NCBI RefSeq assembly: GCF_023701695.1
Contig: NZ_JAJOZC010000001.1
Coordinates: 868,001 to 932,000 of the forward strand
Direction of reading: 5' to 3'
Length of the DNA stretch: 64,000 nucleotides
Source of the DNA: Streptomyces sp. RKAG290
Lineage (GTDB): Bacteria > Actinomycetota > Actinomycetes > Streptomycetales > Streptomycetaceae
A model generated the notes under the pieces. That model was not told the DNA's origin. It saw only the letters and a list, made by a program, of their open reading frames with translations, and searched no databases. Shown one piece after another: positions 38,701 through 48,311 of this stretch. The translations under genes and the position numbers were made by a program. Numbering within the stretch: the first letter of the stretch is position 1; each line of letters begins with the position of its first letter.

Positions 38701-39476
38701 TCGGTGAAGTTCTCCGACTCGGTGATCCGGCCCTTGAGGTCGGGGTGCTCGGCGTCGGCGCCGGTGTCCAGAACGGCGACCTTGGTGCCCTTGCCGTCGT
38801 AGCCGGCCGCCCAGGCGAGGTCGGCGCGGATCTGCTTGGTGGACCTGTCGAGGCTGGCCTCGACCTTGCGGTCCAGCCAGAGCTTCTTCATCCCGGCGGC
38901 GGCGCGCGAGCGGTTGCCGGTGACGTCCGCCCAGAAACCTGCGGCCTTGTCCTTGTCCGCCTTGAGTGCCACACCGTCGATGACCGGGAGCGCGAGTCCG
39001 CGCTCGGCGCCACGCGGGGTGGCGGGTGCGGAGCGGGCGGCATCCGCCGCGTAGGTGGCGATCAGCGGTACGGAGTCCGCGTGCGCGTCGTCGTACCCCT
39101 GGCGGATCAGTCCGGTGACGTTGAAGAGTTCCTCGTCGACCTTGCCCGCGGCCAGTGCCTCGACCGCGGTGTCCGGGTAGACGTAGAGGTCCTTGCCCGA
39201 GCGGCGGGTCTGCACGAGGGGGAGGGTGCCGTCCTCGCGGGGCAGTGCGGTGGCCGAGGCGTTCCCCGAACTGTCCTTGCTCACCAGCACCTTGTCGCCG
39301 GTGACCAGGGTCACGGTGACCGGCTTGCCGCCCTTGGCGGCCGCCGCCGCGCTGCCGGTCAGCGGTCTCTTCGTGCTCGTGTCGCCCTGTGGCGCTGCCA
39401 CGGACGGCGCGATCACCGTGACGGCCAGGACCGCGGCGGTGGCCGCCCCCAGTGCCGTACGCGATATCGGACGCAT
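35710..39476 (-). pseudogene. Giant secreted S8 subtilisin-like peptidase (2), frame broken by one missing base
   Basis: Restored length is about 1255 residues, nearly identical in length and layout to the paralogue at 7738-11495. ATG MRPISRTALG with GGGGAG upstream; signal peptide to about residue 28. The triad is complete before the break: D237 (VLDTGADAEHPD), H269 (QGHGTH), S441 (SGTSMATPHVAG), with oxyanion N366 (IAAGNSG). Near residue 880 the frame runs VGYGSAPCPP and then stops. Adding one G to GGGGG at 36834-36838 gives SAPLPSLGIQAHEAA and continues into the C-terminal domain. As written, the product would keep its catalytic domain but lose about 375 residues. Confidence 0.82.
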
Positions 39477-39686
39477 CGCTCTCCCCAGGTAAAACCGGAA
39501 CAGGCAGCACAAAGCACCGTGTTCCGGAGGTTGTTGGTGCTGCGGTGGCGCCACATTGGCAGAGCGGCGGGTGGTACAGGGATGATGTGCGCGGCGGGTT
39601 TACGCCGTGGCCGCTTTCCGCCACGGCCGGTCGCCCGACAAGCGCGACATCACGCGGAAGCACTGCGTCCGGGGAGGGGTCCGAGG

Positions 39687-40676
39687 ATGCTGGGAGCCAT
39701 AGGTCTCGACGAGCGGCAGGAGTCGGCCTACCGGGCGCTCGTGGCGCTGGGAGCTGCGGAGGTGTCCGATCTCGCGCACCGTCTCGCGCTTCCCGAGGCG
39801 GACACCGAACGGGCGCTGCGGCGGCTGGAGCAGCACGGCCTGGCCGCCCAGTCGTCGGCGCGTACGGGGCGGTGGGTGGCGGCGCCGCCCGGGGTCGCGC
39901 TGGGGGCACTGCTGACGCAGCAGCGCCATGAGCTGGAGCAGGCGGAGCTGGCGGCGGTGCTGCTGGCCGAGGAGTACCGGGCGGACGCCGCCGAGCCGGC
40001 CGTCCACGACCTGGTCGAGGTGGTCACCGGCGCGAGCGCGGTGGCCCACCGGTTCCATCAGCTGCAGCTGGGCGCGACCAGCGAGGTGTGCGCCCTGGTG
40101 ACCGGGAAGCCGATCGCGGTCAGCGGTCTCGACAACCAGTCCGAGGAGCGGGCCGCCATCCGCGGGGTGTCGTTCCGGGTGGTGGTCGAGCGCGAGGTGC
40201 TCGCGCTGCCGTCCGGGATTCTGGAGCTGTCGGCGGCGCTGAGCCGTCACGAGCAGTGCCGGGTCGTGGACCGGGTGCCGACCAAACTGGTCGTCGCCGA
40301 CGCCGCGCTGGCGATGGTGCCGCTCACCGGGCGCGGCGCGGAGCCCGCGGCCCTGGTCGTGCACGCGTCGGGGTTGCTGGAGTCGCTGATGGGCCTCTTC
40401 GAGGCGGTGTGGCGCGAGGCGATGCCGCTGCGGCTCGGCGAGAGCGGCCTGCCCCGGGAGGACGTGACCGGGCCCGATCCGACGGATCTGGAGATCCTCT
40501 CGCTGCTGCTGGCCGGGCTGACCGACGCCAGCGTGGCGAAGCAGCTGGAGCTCGGCCTGCGGACGGTGCAGCGCCGGGTCAAGGGCCTGATGGAGCTCAC
40601 CGGGGTGTCGACCCGGCTGCAGCTGGGCTGGCACGCCTACGAACGGGGCTGGGTATCCCGCGAGCCGCGCGCCTGA
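39687..40676 (+). CDS. TrmB-like / LuxR-type helix-turn-helix regulator
   Basis: 329 residues; ATG preceded by GGGGAGGGG. The N-terminal winged helix (about 1-70) resembles TrmB: LDERQESAYRALVALGAAEV, RALRRLEQHGLAAQSS. A central sensor-like region of about 180 residues follows. The C-terminus has a LuxR-type DNA-binding domain (DLEILSLLLAGLTDASVAKQ, GLRTVQRRVKGLMELTG). This two-HTH layout is frequent in Streptomyces and is often found beside secreted subtilase genes. It is divergent from the second giant subtilase (210 bp), which is its likely target. The ligand is unknown. Confidence 0.8.
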   Translation: MLGAIGLDERQESAYRALVALGAAEVSDLAHRLALPEADTERALRRLEQHGLAAQSSARTGRWVAAPPGVALGALLTQQRHELEQAELAAVLLAEEYRADAAEPAVHDLVEVVTGASAVAHRFHQLQLGATSEVCALVTGKPIAVSGLDNQSEERAAIRGVSFRVVVEREVLALPSGILELSAALSRHEQCRVVDRVPTKLVVADAALAMVPLTGRGAEPAALVVHASGLLESLMGLFEAVWREAMPLRLGESGLPREDVTGPDPTDLEILSLLLAGLTDASVAKQLELGLRTVQRRVKGLMELTGVSTRLQLGWHAYERGWVSREPRA

Positions 40677-40779
40677 ACCCGGCCCCCGGCCCCGCAGTAC
40701 GCCCCTGAGCTGCGCGGACGGCCCTTGCACGGGGCATCGACGACGGGCGGGACCGGCCGGGTTCCGGCAGGCTGGTCAG

Positions 40780-41261
40780 ATGAGTGTGTGGCAGCTCGTC
40801 GCCGTGGGGCTGGTCATGCTGCTCGGCCTGATCGGGGTGCTGCTGCCCGGCGTGCCCGGCCAGGCGATCGTCTGGGCCGCGGTGCTGTGGTGGGCGTTGA
40901 CGGACATGACTCCGGCCGCCTGGGCCGTACTGATCGGCGCCACGGCACTCCTGCTGCTGAACCAGGCGCTGAAGCCGCTCCTGCCGCCCCGCCGCCCACA
41001 CGAGTCCGGGGCGCCACGCAGGACGCTGATGCTCGGCGGGATCGGCGGGATCGTCGGCTTCTTCGTCGTCCCGGTGGTCGGCGCGATCGCCGGGTACGTG
41101 GGCGTCATCTACGGCGCGGAGCGGCTGCGGCTGGGCAGCCGGGGGCGGGCTGGGCCTCGGTCCGCTCGGTGATGCGGGCCACCGGCTACTCCGTACTCGT
41201 CGAACTGTTCGCCTGCCTGCTGGTCACGGGAGCGTGGCTGGGCGCGGTGCTCTGGGGCTGA
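40780..41261 (+). pseudogene. DUF456 membrane protein, frame broken by one missing base
   Basis: Restored length is about 160 residues, usual for DUF456. MSVWQLVAVGLVMLLGLIGV begins the hydrophobic protein; LLPGVPGQAIVWAAVLWWAL and GIGGIVGFFVVPVVGAIAGY are characteristic membrane segments. The given frame ends ERLRLGSRGRAGPRSAR at 41172. Adding one G to GGGGG at 41141-41145 restores SRGAGWASVRSVMRATGYSVL and a last membrane helix to 41261. No function is known for the family. It stands between a regulator and the GH95 gene. Confidence 0.7.
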
Positions 41262-41320
41262 CGTCAGGTAGGCGAAGCCCGATCACATGGACAGAAACAC
41301 ATCGGATCTCTCGCACCCTA

Positions 41321-41349
41321 TTGACGCTCCGATGGCGCAAGTCTACCTT
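41321..41349 (+). promoter_or_regulatory. Sigma-70-type promoter of the GH95 gene
   Basis: TTGACG, 17 bases, TACCTT. The predicted start of transcription is near 41356, about 57 bases before the TTG start codon. This is one of the clearer vegetative-type promoters in the window. Confidence 0.6.
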
Positions 41350-41412
41350 CCGTGAGGACATAGCTCGGATGAATTGCCGCGCCCGCATACGTACGAGTCG
41401 CCAGGAGACGCC

Positions 41413-43772
41413 TTGCCCACAGCACCGGATCCCGCCTCGGCCCCGCTCACCGGTCCCCCGTCGCCCGCGCCTTCCCGCAGACGGGTCCTCGCCACCGGAA
41501 CCGCCCTCGGCGGAGCCTTGGTGGTGGGCGGCGCGGCGCTCCCCGCCGAGGCCGCCGCCCCGGTCACGCTGCGCGCCCCCGCGGACAGCTGGAACACCGT
41601 CCTCGACGACGCCGACCTGCACTGGCAGAAGATGCCGAGGACCTGGTACGAGGGCCCGTACCTGGGCAACGGCCGGCTCGGCTCCGGCATCTACGCGGAG
41701 CCGGGCGCCGAGACCACGGCGGTCCGGTTCAACGTCCAGCACTCCGAGGTGCAGGACCACCGCCCGGAGTACGGCTCGCTCTTCGGCCTCGCCCGGCTGC
41801 CGATCGGCCACTTCACCCTGGAACCGGCCGGCACGATCACGGGCGTCGACTGGCGGATGCGGCTGCGCACCGCCGAACTGCGGGGCACCGTCACCACCTC
41901 TGCGGGCACCCTCACGCTCCGCGCCTTCGTGCACTCCACCGGCGACGTACTGACCGTGGAGGTGACCCCGAGCGCCGGCGAGAAGGACTTCCGCTGGGTG
42001 TTCCACCCGGCGGAGGCGATCAGCCCCAGGGCTGCCTTCAAGCCGCTGCCCGACGGCTACACCGGCCACCCCCGGCCGTCGTGGAGGAGCACGGCGGGTC
42101 GACAGCCGCGGTGCAGTCGCTCCTCGGCGGCGGTCAGCACGTCACCGCCTGGCGCGACCGGACGCGCGGCGGCAGCCGCACCCTGTACGTGACCGTCGCG
42201 CACTCCCATCCGAAGAACACCGCCCGCGACCGGGCGCTGCGTGCGGTCACGGCCGCCTCGGCGCTCCCGTACAGCGCGCTGTCCGCCCCGCACCGCGCCT
42301 GGTGGGACCGCTTCTACCGCAAGAGCTTCCTGTCCCTGCCCGATGCCCGGCTGCAGCGGTTCTACTGGATCCAGCTCTACAAGACGGCCTCGGCCGCGCG
42401 CAGGGACGCGCCCGTGATGGCCACCTCGGGCCCCTGGCTGGAGCCCACGCCGTGGCCCAACACCTGGTGGAACCTCAACGTCCAGCTGGAGTACTGGCTG
42501 ATCCACGGCTCCAACCACCTGGAGCTCGACGCCGTCACCCGGGCCCTCAGCGAGTTCCGCGACCAGCTCTCCCGTGAGGTCGCCGCCCCCTACCGGGCGG
42601 ACTCGGCGGGCATCCCACGGACCACCGACCCGCAGCTGGTCAACGGCGCCGCGGTCGCCGACGGCGGTTACGGGGTCGGTATCCCCGGCCAGGACCCGCC
42701 CACCCCCGAGGTCGGCAACCTGACCTGGGCGCTGCACAACGTCTGGCTCTCCTACCGCCACACCATGGACCGGTCGATCCTGCGGGACACCCTCTTCCCG
42801 CTGCTGCGCAAGGCCGTCAACTACTACCTGCACTTCCTCACCCCGGGCGCGGACGGCAGGCTGCACCTGCCGGCGACCTTCTCCCCGGAGTACGGCGTCA
42901 ACGCCCCCGACTGCAACTACGACCTGATGCTGCTGCGCTGGGGCTGCCGCACCCTGCTCGACTCGGCCCGTGAGCTGGGGGTCCGCGACCCGCTGACCGC
43001 CCGCTGGGAGGAGGTCCTGGCCAGGCTCACCCCGTACCCGGTCGACGAGAACGGCTACATGATCGGCGCCGGGGTGCCGTTCGCGATGTCCCACCGCCAC
43101 TACTCGCACATGCTCGCCGTCTACCCGCTGTACGAGGTCAACGGCTCCACCGAAGCGGACCGCGCGCTGATCGAGAAGTCCCTCGCCCACTGGGTCGGCT
43201 TCGAGGGCGCCCTGCAGGGCTACACCTTCACCGGAGCCGCCTCGATGTCCGCGCTGCTCGGCAAGGGCGAGGACGCGCTGCGGTACCTGGGGCAGCTGAT
43301 GAGCCGGTTCATCCAGGCCAACACGATGTACAAGGAGTCCGGCCCGGTCATCGAGACCCCGCTGTCGGCGGCCCAGTCGATGCACGACATGGTCTGCCAG
43401 TCCTGGGGCGACACGATCAGGGTCTTCCCCGCACTGCCCGCCGCCTGGCAGGACCTGACCGTCCACGACTTCCGCACCCAGGGCGCCTTCCTGCTCAGCG
43501 CGGTCCGGGAAGGGGGCCGGACCCGCTGGGTGCGCGTCACCAGTGAGGCGGGCGCGCCCTGCGTCGTGCGGCACGGCATCGGGGGCGACATCGAGGTACG
43601 CGACCGGCACGGACGCCCCCTGGACCACCAGGAGACGGCCGACGGGACGGTCCGCATCGCGCTCCGCAAGGGCGACTCGGCACTGATCACCGCGGCGGGC
43701 GACCGCCCGGACCTGACCATCCGCCCGGTCGCCGCGTCCGAACCCGCACCGAGCTGGGGCCTGCCTGCCTGA
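41413..43772 (+). pseudogene. Tat-exported GH95 family glycosidase, frame broken by one missing base
   Basis: Restored length is about 786 residues, normal for GH95. The start is a TTG with AGGAG eight bases upstream. A twin-arginine signal follows (PSRRRVLATGTALGGAL, then PAEAAA). GH95 features: N-terminal β-domain (WYEGPYLGNGRLGSGIY), WWNLNVQLEYW with the N-x-N pair, TFSPEYG with the catalytic-acid SPE motif, MSHRHYSHMLAVYPLY, and a C-terminal RVFPALPAAW. The first frame ends after YTGHPRPSW; one extra C in CCCCC at 42069-42073 gives HPPAVVEEHGGSTAAV and continues to the stop. GH95 enzymes are mostly α-L-fucosidases or α-L-galactosidases acting on extracellular glycans. Confidence 0.8.
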
Positions 43773-43776
43773 CCCG

Positions 43777-45143
43777 TCAGACGCGCACCAGGCCGGTCAG
43801 CCCGGCATGGCGTACGCCGTAGGAGCGCCACGGCCGCCACCGGTACGCGCCGGGCGTCCCCGCCGGGTCGACATCGGGGTCACCCAGTGCGCGCATGCGG
43901 ATCAGCGCCGCGGTTGCCGGGGTGATGCCCGGCAACCGCAGCAGCCCCTGTTCGGCCTCGTCGCGGTCGGCGCCCGCGTCGAGCCTGACCTCGCCGTCGG
44001 CGAGCGCCGCCGCGAGCGCGCGCAGCTGCGGGCCGGGGGCCGAACCGGCCAGCACGCCCGGTTCGGGGAACACATGGGTGAGCCCGCCGCACGGCACGTC
44101 CAGGCGCTTCCCGTACGCCTCCACGAGCTCCTCGGCCGCCGCAGGACCCACCAGGGTCCGTACGGCGAACTCCTCCGGGTCCGCGGCGCCCGGCGACCGC
44201 AGCCCCGGACGGGCGGCGACGTGCGGGGCGAGCAGCGGATCGGCCGCCAGCAGTTCGTCGACGGCGTACGGGTCGGCGTCCAGGTCGAAGAGGCGGCGCA
44301 GCCGCTGCACCGCGGTGGTCAGGTCCCGCAGATCCGTGAGGTGGATCCGGGCCTCCAGCCAGCTCCCGGCGGACCGCTCGTCCACCGCGGCGATCGCGGT
44401 GCCGTACGGGAGTCGCAGGGTGCGCCGGTAGGTGCGGGCGCCGGGCTCACCGCTGACCTCCTCGATGCGGGCGACGGTCTCGGCGGCGAGCAGGTCGAAG
44501 ACCTCGCGGGCCGCGTACGGCCCCCGGTGCGCGAGCCGGAGCGGGATGCCGGTGGTGCGGGCCTCCCGGACCGCGGCGCCGAGTCCGGTGCCCGCCTCGG
44601 TCCGCAGCGCGCTCGGGGTCCGGGCGTAGATCTGGCGGATGGTGTCGTTGAACTGGCGCACGCTGGCGAACCCGGCGGCGAACGCGATCTCGGTGACGGG
44701 CAGCGCGGTGGTCTGCAGGAGCACCCGGGCGGTGTGCGCGCGCTGGGCCCGGGCGAGGGCGACGGGCCCGGCACCCAGCTCCGCGTTCAGCTGGCGCTGC
44801 ACCTGCCGTGAGCTGTAACCGAGCCGGCCGGCGAGACCGGGGACGCCCTCCCGGTCCACCACACCGTCGCCGATCATGCGCATGGCGCGGCCGACCACGT
44901 CGGCCCTGACGTTCCAGTCCGCCGAGCCGGGGACGGCGTCCGGGCGGCAGCGCCTGCACGCCCGGAAGCCGTTGCCCTGGGCGGCGGCCGCGGTCGGGTA
45001 GAACCGGACGTTCTTCCGCTTGGGGTGACGGCGGGGCAGCTCGGCCGGCAGTAGATGCCGGTGGTCTCGACGGCGAAGAAGAACTCCCCGTCGAAACGCG
45101 CGTCGCGGCTGCTCACCGCCTCGTACCTGGTCTCTTCGTCCAT
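43777..45143 (-). pseudogene. Ada-type/AlkA DNA alkylation repair protein, frame broken by one missing base
   Basis: Restored length is about 455 residues. The N-terminus [19 protein letters not shown] runs into the Ada metal-binding domain ([20 protein letters not shown], then [14 protein letters not shown]; the four cysteines bind zinc and accept methyl from phosphotriesters). The frames join if one G is added to GGGG at 45022-45025, giving [14 protein letters not shown]. An AraC-type helix-turn-helix follows (LAGRLGYSSRQVQRQL, FAAGFASVRQFNDTIR), then AlkA N-terminal and DNA-glycosylase domains (LPGITPATAALIRMRALGDPD with the helix-hairpin-helix). It repairs and senses alkylated DNA. It converges with the GH95 gene, 4 bp between stops. 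Confidence 0.82.
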
Positions 45144-45215
45144 CACACCGTCCAGTGTGCGGCATCGCGCACCGCCGCACTCGCGGTTTTCGGACGCCGA
45201 CCAGGGGGGCCGCGG

Positions 45216-46400
45216 CTACCGCACCCGGCCGCGCTTGACCTCCATGGCGGCCCTGCCCTCGGCGCCCTTGCGCTTCCAGTCGCGCAGGATCTCGGACCTG
45301 ACCCGGGCATCGGTCTTGGCGACGATGCGCTGGTTCTCGCGCAGCAGCTTGCGGTAGCTCTCGAAGCGCCGCTCGGGCAGCGATCCGTCCCCGATCGCCG
45401 CCAGGACCGCGCAGCCCGGCTCGGCCTCATGGGCGCAGTCGTGGAACCGGCACTGCCCGGCCAGCTCCTCGATCTCGGAGAAGACCTGGCCGACGCCGGT
45501 CTCCGCGTCCCACAGGCCGACCCCGCGCAGCCCCGGGGTGTCGATCAGGACCCCGCCGGAGGGCAGGACCAGGAGGTTGCGGGTCGTGGTGGTGTGCCGG
45601 CCCTTGCCGTCCATGTCACGGGTGGCCTGCACCTCCATCTCGTCGTATCCGAGCAGGGTGTTGGCGAGGGTGGACTTGCCCGCGCCGGAGGCACCCAGGA
45701 GCACGCTCGTACCCCCGGAGACGATCGCCGCGAACACGTCGACGCCCTCACCGGTGGTGGAGCTGACGGGCAGCACCTGCACCCCCGGGGCGAGGCGCTC
45801 GATGTCCTGGACGAGGTGGGACAGGGTGACGGCGTCCGGGACCAGGTCGGCCTTGGTCAGGACGACTACGGTCTCGGCGGCCCCGTCCCCGGCCGACGCG
45901 GTGTCGCGCAGCAGGGCGTCACCGCTGGAGCTGGACATGGCCAGGGCGAGGAAGCGTTCCACCCGCCCCAGATCGAGTTCCACCGCCAGCGAGACGCAGA
46001 TGGCGATGTGGTCGACGTTGGTGGCGAGCACCTGGCCCTCGGACCGCTTGGACGAGGTCGAGCGGACGAAGGCCGTCCGCCGGGGCAGCAGCGCACGGAC
46101 GAACTGCGGGTCGCCGTCGGGGTCGACGGCCGCCCAGTCACCGGTGCAGACGATGCGCATCGGGTCACGGGGTACGACGAAAGCGGTGTCGGCACGGACG
46201 GTGCCCTGCGGGGTGACGATGTCGCACTGCCCGCGGTCCACCCGCACCACACGTCCGGGCAGCAGCCCCTGTGCGGCGTACGGGGCGAACTCGGCCGCCC
46301 AGTCGTCGTTCCAGCCGTACGCGGACAGCGGGTGCGACAGGGAGGAGCCCTGAGAGGTGGCGGAGAGAGAGGAAGGAGAAGAGGAGGACGGGAAAGACAA
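45216..46400 (-). CDS. rsgA: Ribosome small-subunit-dependent GTPase RsgA
   Basis: About 394 residues from a TTG (46400) with GAAGGG six bases upstream. The frame remains open further upstream but that part is not RsgA-like. An N-terminal OB-fold (RVVRVDRGQCDIVTPQGTVR) precedes a circularly permuted GTPase with G4 (VLTKADLV), G1 (LLGASGAGKSTLANTLLG) and G3 (DTPGLRG). The C-terminal zinc knuckle is QCRFHDCAHEAEPGCAV. RsgA matures the 30S subunit. A Ser-rich stretch follows the start. A 40-codon reading frame ends 10 bases before the TTG and may be translationally coupled. Confidence 0.9.
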   Translation of the reverse strand: MSFPSSSSPSSLSATSQGSSLSHPLSAYGWNDDWAAEFAPYAAQGLLPGRVVRVDRGQCDIVTPQGTVRADTAFVVPRDPMRIVCTGDWAAVDPDGDPQFVRALLPRRTAFVRSTSSKRSEGQVLATNVDHIAICVSLAVELDLGRVERFLALAMSSSSGDALLRDTASAGDGAAETVVVLTKADLVPDAVTLSHLVQDIERLAPGVQVLPVSSTTGEGVDVFAAIVSGGTSVLLGASGAGKSTLANTLLGYDEMEVQATRDMDGKGRHTTTTRNLLVLPSGGVLIDTPGLRGVGLWDAETGVGQVFSEIEELAGQCRFHDCAHEAEPGCAVLAAIGDGSLPERRFESYRKLLRENQRIVAKTDARVRSEILRDWKRKGAEGRAAMEVKRGRVR

Positions 46401-46410
46401 GGGGAACCCT

Positions 46411-46533
46411 TCACAGGGTGGCCCCGGCAATGCGCGCGGCGGCGCAGAAGTCTCGAAGAAGGTCAGCCGGTGGCCACGGGGTGGGATTGATGTGCTTCGG
46501 CTCGTGGGCAGCGCCCACCGCAACGACAGTCAT
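46411..46533 (-). CDS. Small ORF (40 aa) upstream of rsgA
   Basis: ATG at 46533 with an excellent Shine-Dalgarno region, AGGAGGTGAGG, then TCATTG. The product begins MTVVAVGAAHEPKHINP and ends DFCAAARIAGATL; I recognise no family. The TGA is followed directly by AGGG, which is part of the rsgA ribosome binding site. This suits translational coupling or a regulatory leader peptide. No signal peptide or membrane segment. Confidence 0.5.
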   Translation of the reverse strand: MTVVAVGAAHEPKHINPTPWPPADLLRDFCAAARIAGATL

Positions 46534-46774
46534 CAATGACCTCACCTCCTGGTTCACCACACGGTCCGGCATCAGCGGTCTCGTCCGCCGTCCGCAACAC
46601 TGCACACGATAGCCCGCAGCGCTCAGGAGTCGTCAACCCATTTGTTTCGGCCGCCTGTCGGCCGTGCCGCAGGACAGAAGGGCGGGTGCGCCCGGCCGCC
46701 GATGTCGGCAACTCTCCCCCGATCGGGTGATACGCATGGAGATCGACCGGTCGCAGACGGTTAGGGTGCCGGAC

Positions 46775-47275
46775 ATGACCTCCCCCCAGACATCCACCGG
46801 CACCTTCACCCAGGCCCAGTTGGGCACTCTCACCCTGATCGGCTGGAGCGGCGAGCACCCCCAGGGCGGGCACGACGTCGCCTTCCTGCTCGTCTACTCG
46901 CTCGGCGACGGATCCGACGGCCCGGCGGCCGGTGAGGCCGCCATGCGCATCGCCCTGGAGCGCAGCGGGCTGCACATCGGCGGCGCCCCCGTGCGCGCCG
47001 ACGAGACGCCGGGGCTCCCGGTGAAGCTCCTCGTCCAGGCGGGTCAGGCGGTCCTGACGCTGCCGCACTTCACCGCCCAGTACCCGGCACGGCCGGAGTG
47101 GCTGGCGGCCGCCCGCGAACAGGGCGAGGTGCAGGCGATGTTCGCCACCCGGCCGTGGCCGCAGGGGTCGCCGGGGCGCCCGGTGACCGAGGAGACGCTG
47201 CGGTCCTTCGCCGGTGACCTGGAGGTCATCGCGACCTCCGCCCACTGCGTGCTGCCGGTACGCAGCCTGGGCTGA
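46775..47275 (+). CDS. Streptomycete-specific protein of unknown function (DUF5949-like)
   Basis: 166 residues from ATG (MTSPQTSTGTFTQAQLGTL), with AGGGTG upstream. Recognisable segments are IGWSGEHPQGGHDVAFLLVY, PVKLLVQAGQAVLTLPHFTA and MFATRPWPQ, which I associate with a Streptomyces family of single-domain cytoplasmic proteins, probably DUF5949 (from memory). No catalytic motif or membrane segment. A strong hairpin directly follows. Confidence 0.65.
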   Translation: MTSPQTSTGTFTQAQLGTLTLIGWSGEHPQGGHDVAFLLVYSLGDGSDGPAAGEAAMRIALERSGLHIGGAPVRADETPGLPVKLLVQAGQAVLTLPHFTAQYPARPEWLAAAREQGEVQAMFATRPWPQGSPGRPVTEETLRSFAGDLEVIATSAHCVLPVRSLG

Positions 47276-47283
47276 CCGCCCCC

Positions 47284-47336
47284 GGGTACGCGTGATGCCC
47301 ACCGCCCCCCGTGGAGCGGTGGGCATCTGCGTACCC
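47284..47336. terminator. Long two-part hairpin after the DUF5949-like gene
   Basis: Outer stem GGGTACGC/GCGTACCC (8 bp) and inner stem GATGCCCACCGC/GCGGTGGGCATC (12 bp), separated by a GT/T bulge, loop of 10 bases. It starts 8 bases after the stop codon. Confidence 0.8.
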
Positions 47337-47354
47337 GAGTGCCTCGACGACGGA

Positions 47355-47390
47355 CCGCGGGCGGCCCGGGGCTTCCCGGACCGCCCGCGG
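47355..47390 (-). terminator. Hairpin downstream of rodlin 1
   Basis: CCGCGGGCGG pairs with CCGCCCGCGG (10 bp), and an inner CCGGG/CCCGG extends it. It lies 15 bases beyond the rodlin stop on the minus strand. Confidence 0.65.
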
Positions 47391-47405
47391 CACGTGTGTC
47401 CGGCG

Positions 47406-47812
47406 TCAGTTGTTGGCGACGCCGTTCCCGGAGAGGACCGGGATGCCGTCCACCAGGTGCGACAGGGGCTCGTCACCCTTGGCCTGCACGGAGTTGTCGG
47501 CGCACTGCTGGTTCTGCGGGTTGGACAGGACGTTGACGTCCTGGACCGCGATCGGGATGAGCCCGATCAGCGAACCGACGTTGGCCTTGACCGGCACACC
47601 GAGGCAGAGGTCGTTCAGCGTGCCCTGGATGAGCTGGGCCTGCGGGCTGCCGTCGCCCCGGGTCACGCTGTTGCCGTACGAGGACTCGGCACCGTTGCCG
47701 TTGACCGACGTCGTGCCCTGGTCATTACCGATCGCCATGGCCGAGGGGCCACCGCGGCGGACAGGCCGACCATGGACACGGCTACTGCCGCGCCGGCCAT
47801 CATCTTCTTCAT
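47406..47812 (-). pseudogene. Rodlin (copy 1), frame broken by one missing base in the signal peptide
   Basis: Restored length is about 135 residues. [23 protein letters not shown] with AGGTGAG upstream. The mature part [20 protein letters not shown]...LSGNGVANN is clearly rodlin, but it is in another frame. Adding one G to GGGG at 47745-47748 gives [13 protein letters not shown] with a normal cleavage site. The two rodlin cysteines (DLCLGVP, QQCADNS) are kept. Rodlins form amyloid-like rodlets that organise chaplins on aerial hyphae. This copy is the most divergent of the three ([22 protein letters not shown]), so a different role or relaxed constraint is possible. As written, no secreted product would be made. 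Confidence 0.8.
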
Positions 47813-47930
47813 CAGACTCACCTTTCGAAGCGTTCCGTTCTGGAACGTACTGATCAACCGCTCAAAGCTCCGACAGTTGCGCAGTACCACTCAAATGGGT
47901 TGGATTCCGAGTAAGTTCGACACCGTCCCG

Positions 47931-48131
47931 TCAACCTCGGAAGGCCTCACCGGAGGTACGCGCCGCTGGCACGAGGCCGCCCGTGCGGGGCCGGACGGGT
48001 TCCGCGGGCTCAGGCGGCTCCGGGTCGCCCCGGGCCGCCCGCCACTCGGCGAGAAGCCGGTCGTAGATCGGTGTGACGCCTTCGGGGCTGTGGTGACGGT
48101 CCTGCGGGTACCTGCTGTCGTACTGGTCCAT
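47931..48131 (-). CDS. Small acidic/arginine-rich hypothetical protein (66 aa)
   Basis: ATG MDQYDSRYPQDRHHSPEG followed by VTPIYDRLLAEWRAARGD; the rest is a Pro/Arg-rich tail. The codon pattern is coding-like, and the TPIYDRLLAEWR core reminds me of small conserved Streptomyces proteins of unknown function. No signal peptide. The ribosome binding site is poor. It sits between two rodlin genes on the same strand and may be unrelated to coat formation. Confidence 0.5.
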   Translation of the reverse strand: MDQYDSRYPQDRHHSPEGVTPIYDRLLAEWRAARGDPEPPEPAEPVRPRTGGLVPAARTSGEAFRG

Positions 48132-48231
48132 GGGAGGGCCATACCCGGTACGGCGGGCACGGCCCGACGGCACTGGGGCAACCGGCCCAACGGGCGCCCT
48201 TTCGAAGGAGCCGAGCCGCGCCGGCACACGA

Positions 48232-48294
48232 CGTGGGGCCGACGCGTCCCGGGCGGCCGTTGATCGGCTGCCGCGTGGATGGGTCGGCCCCACG
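48232..48294 (-). terminator. Hairpin downstream of rodlin 2
   Basis: CGTGGGGCCGAC pairs perfectly with GTCGGCCCCACG (12 bp) around a 39-base interior that can fold again (GGCGGCCG with CGGCTGCC, one mismatch). It lies 17 bases beyond the rodlin 2 stop. Confidence 0.6.
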
Positions 48295-48311
48295 GGTCGG
48301 AGCAGGAACCG

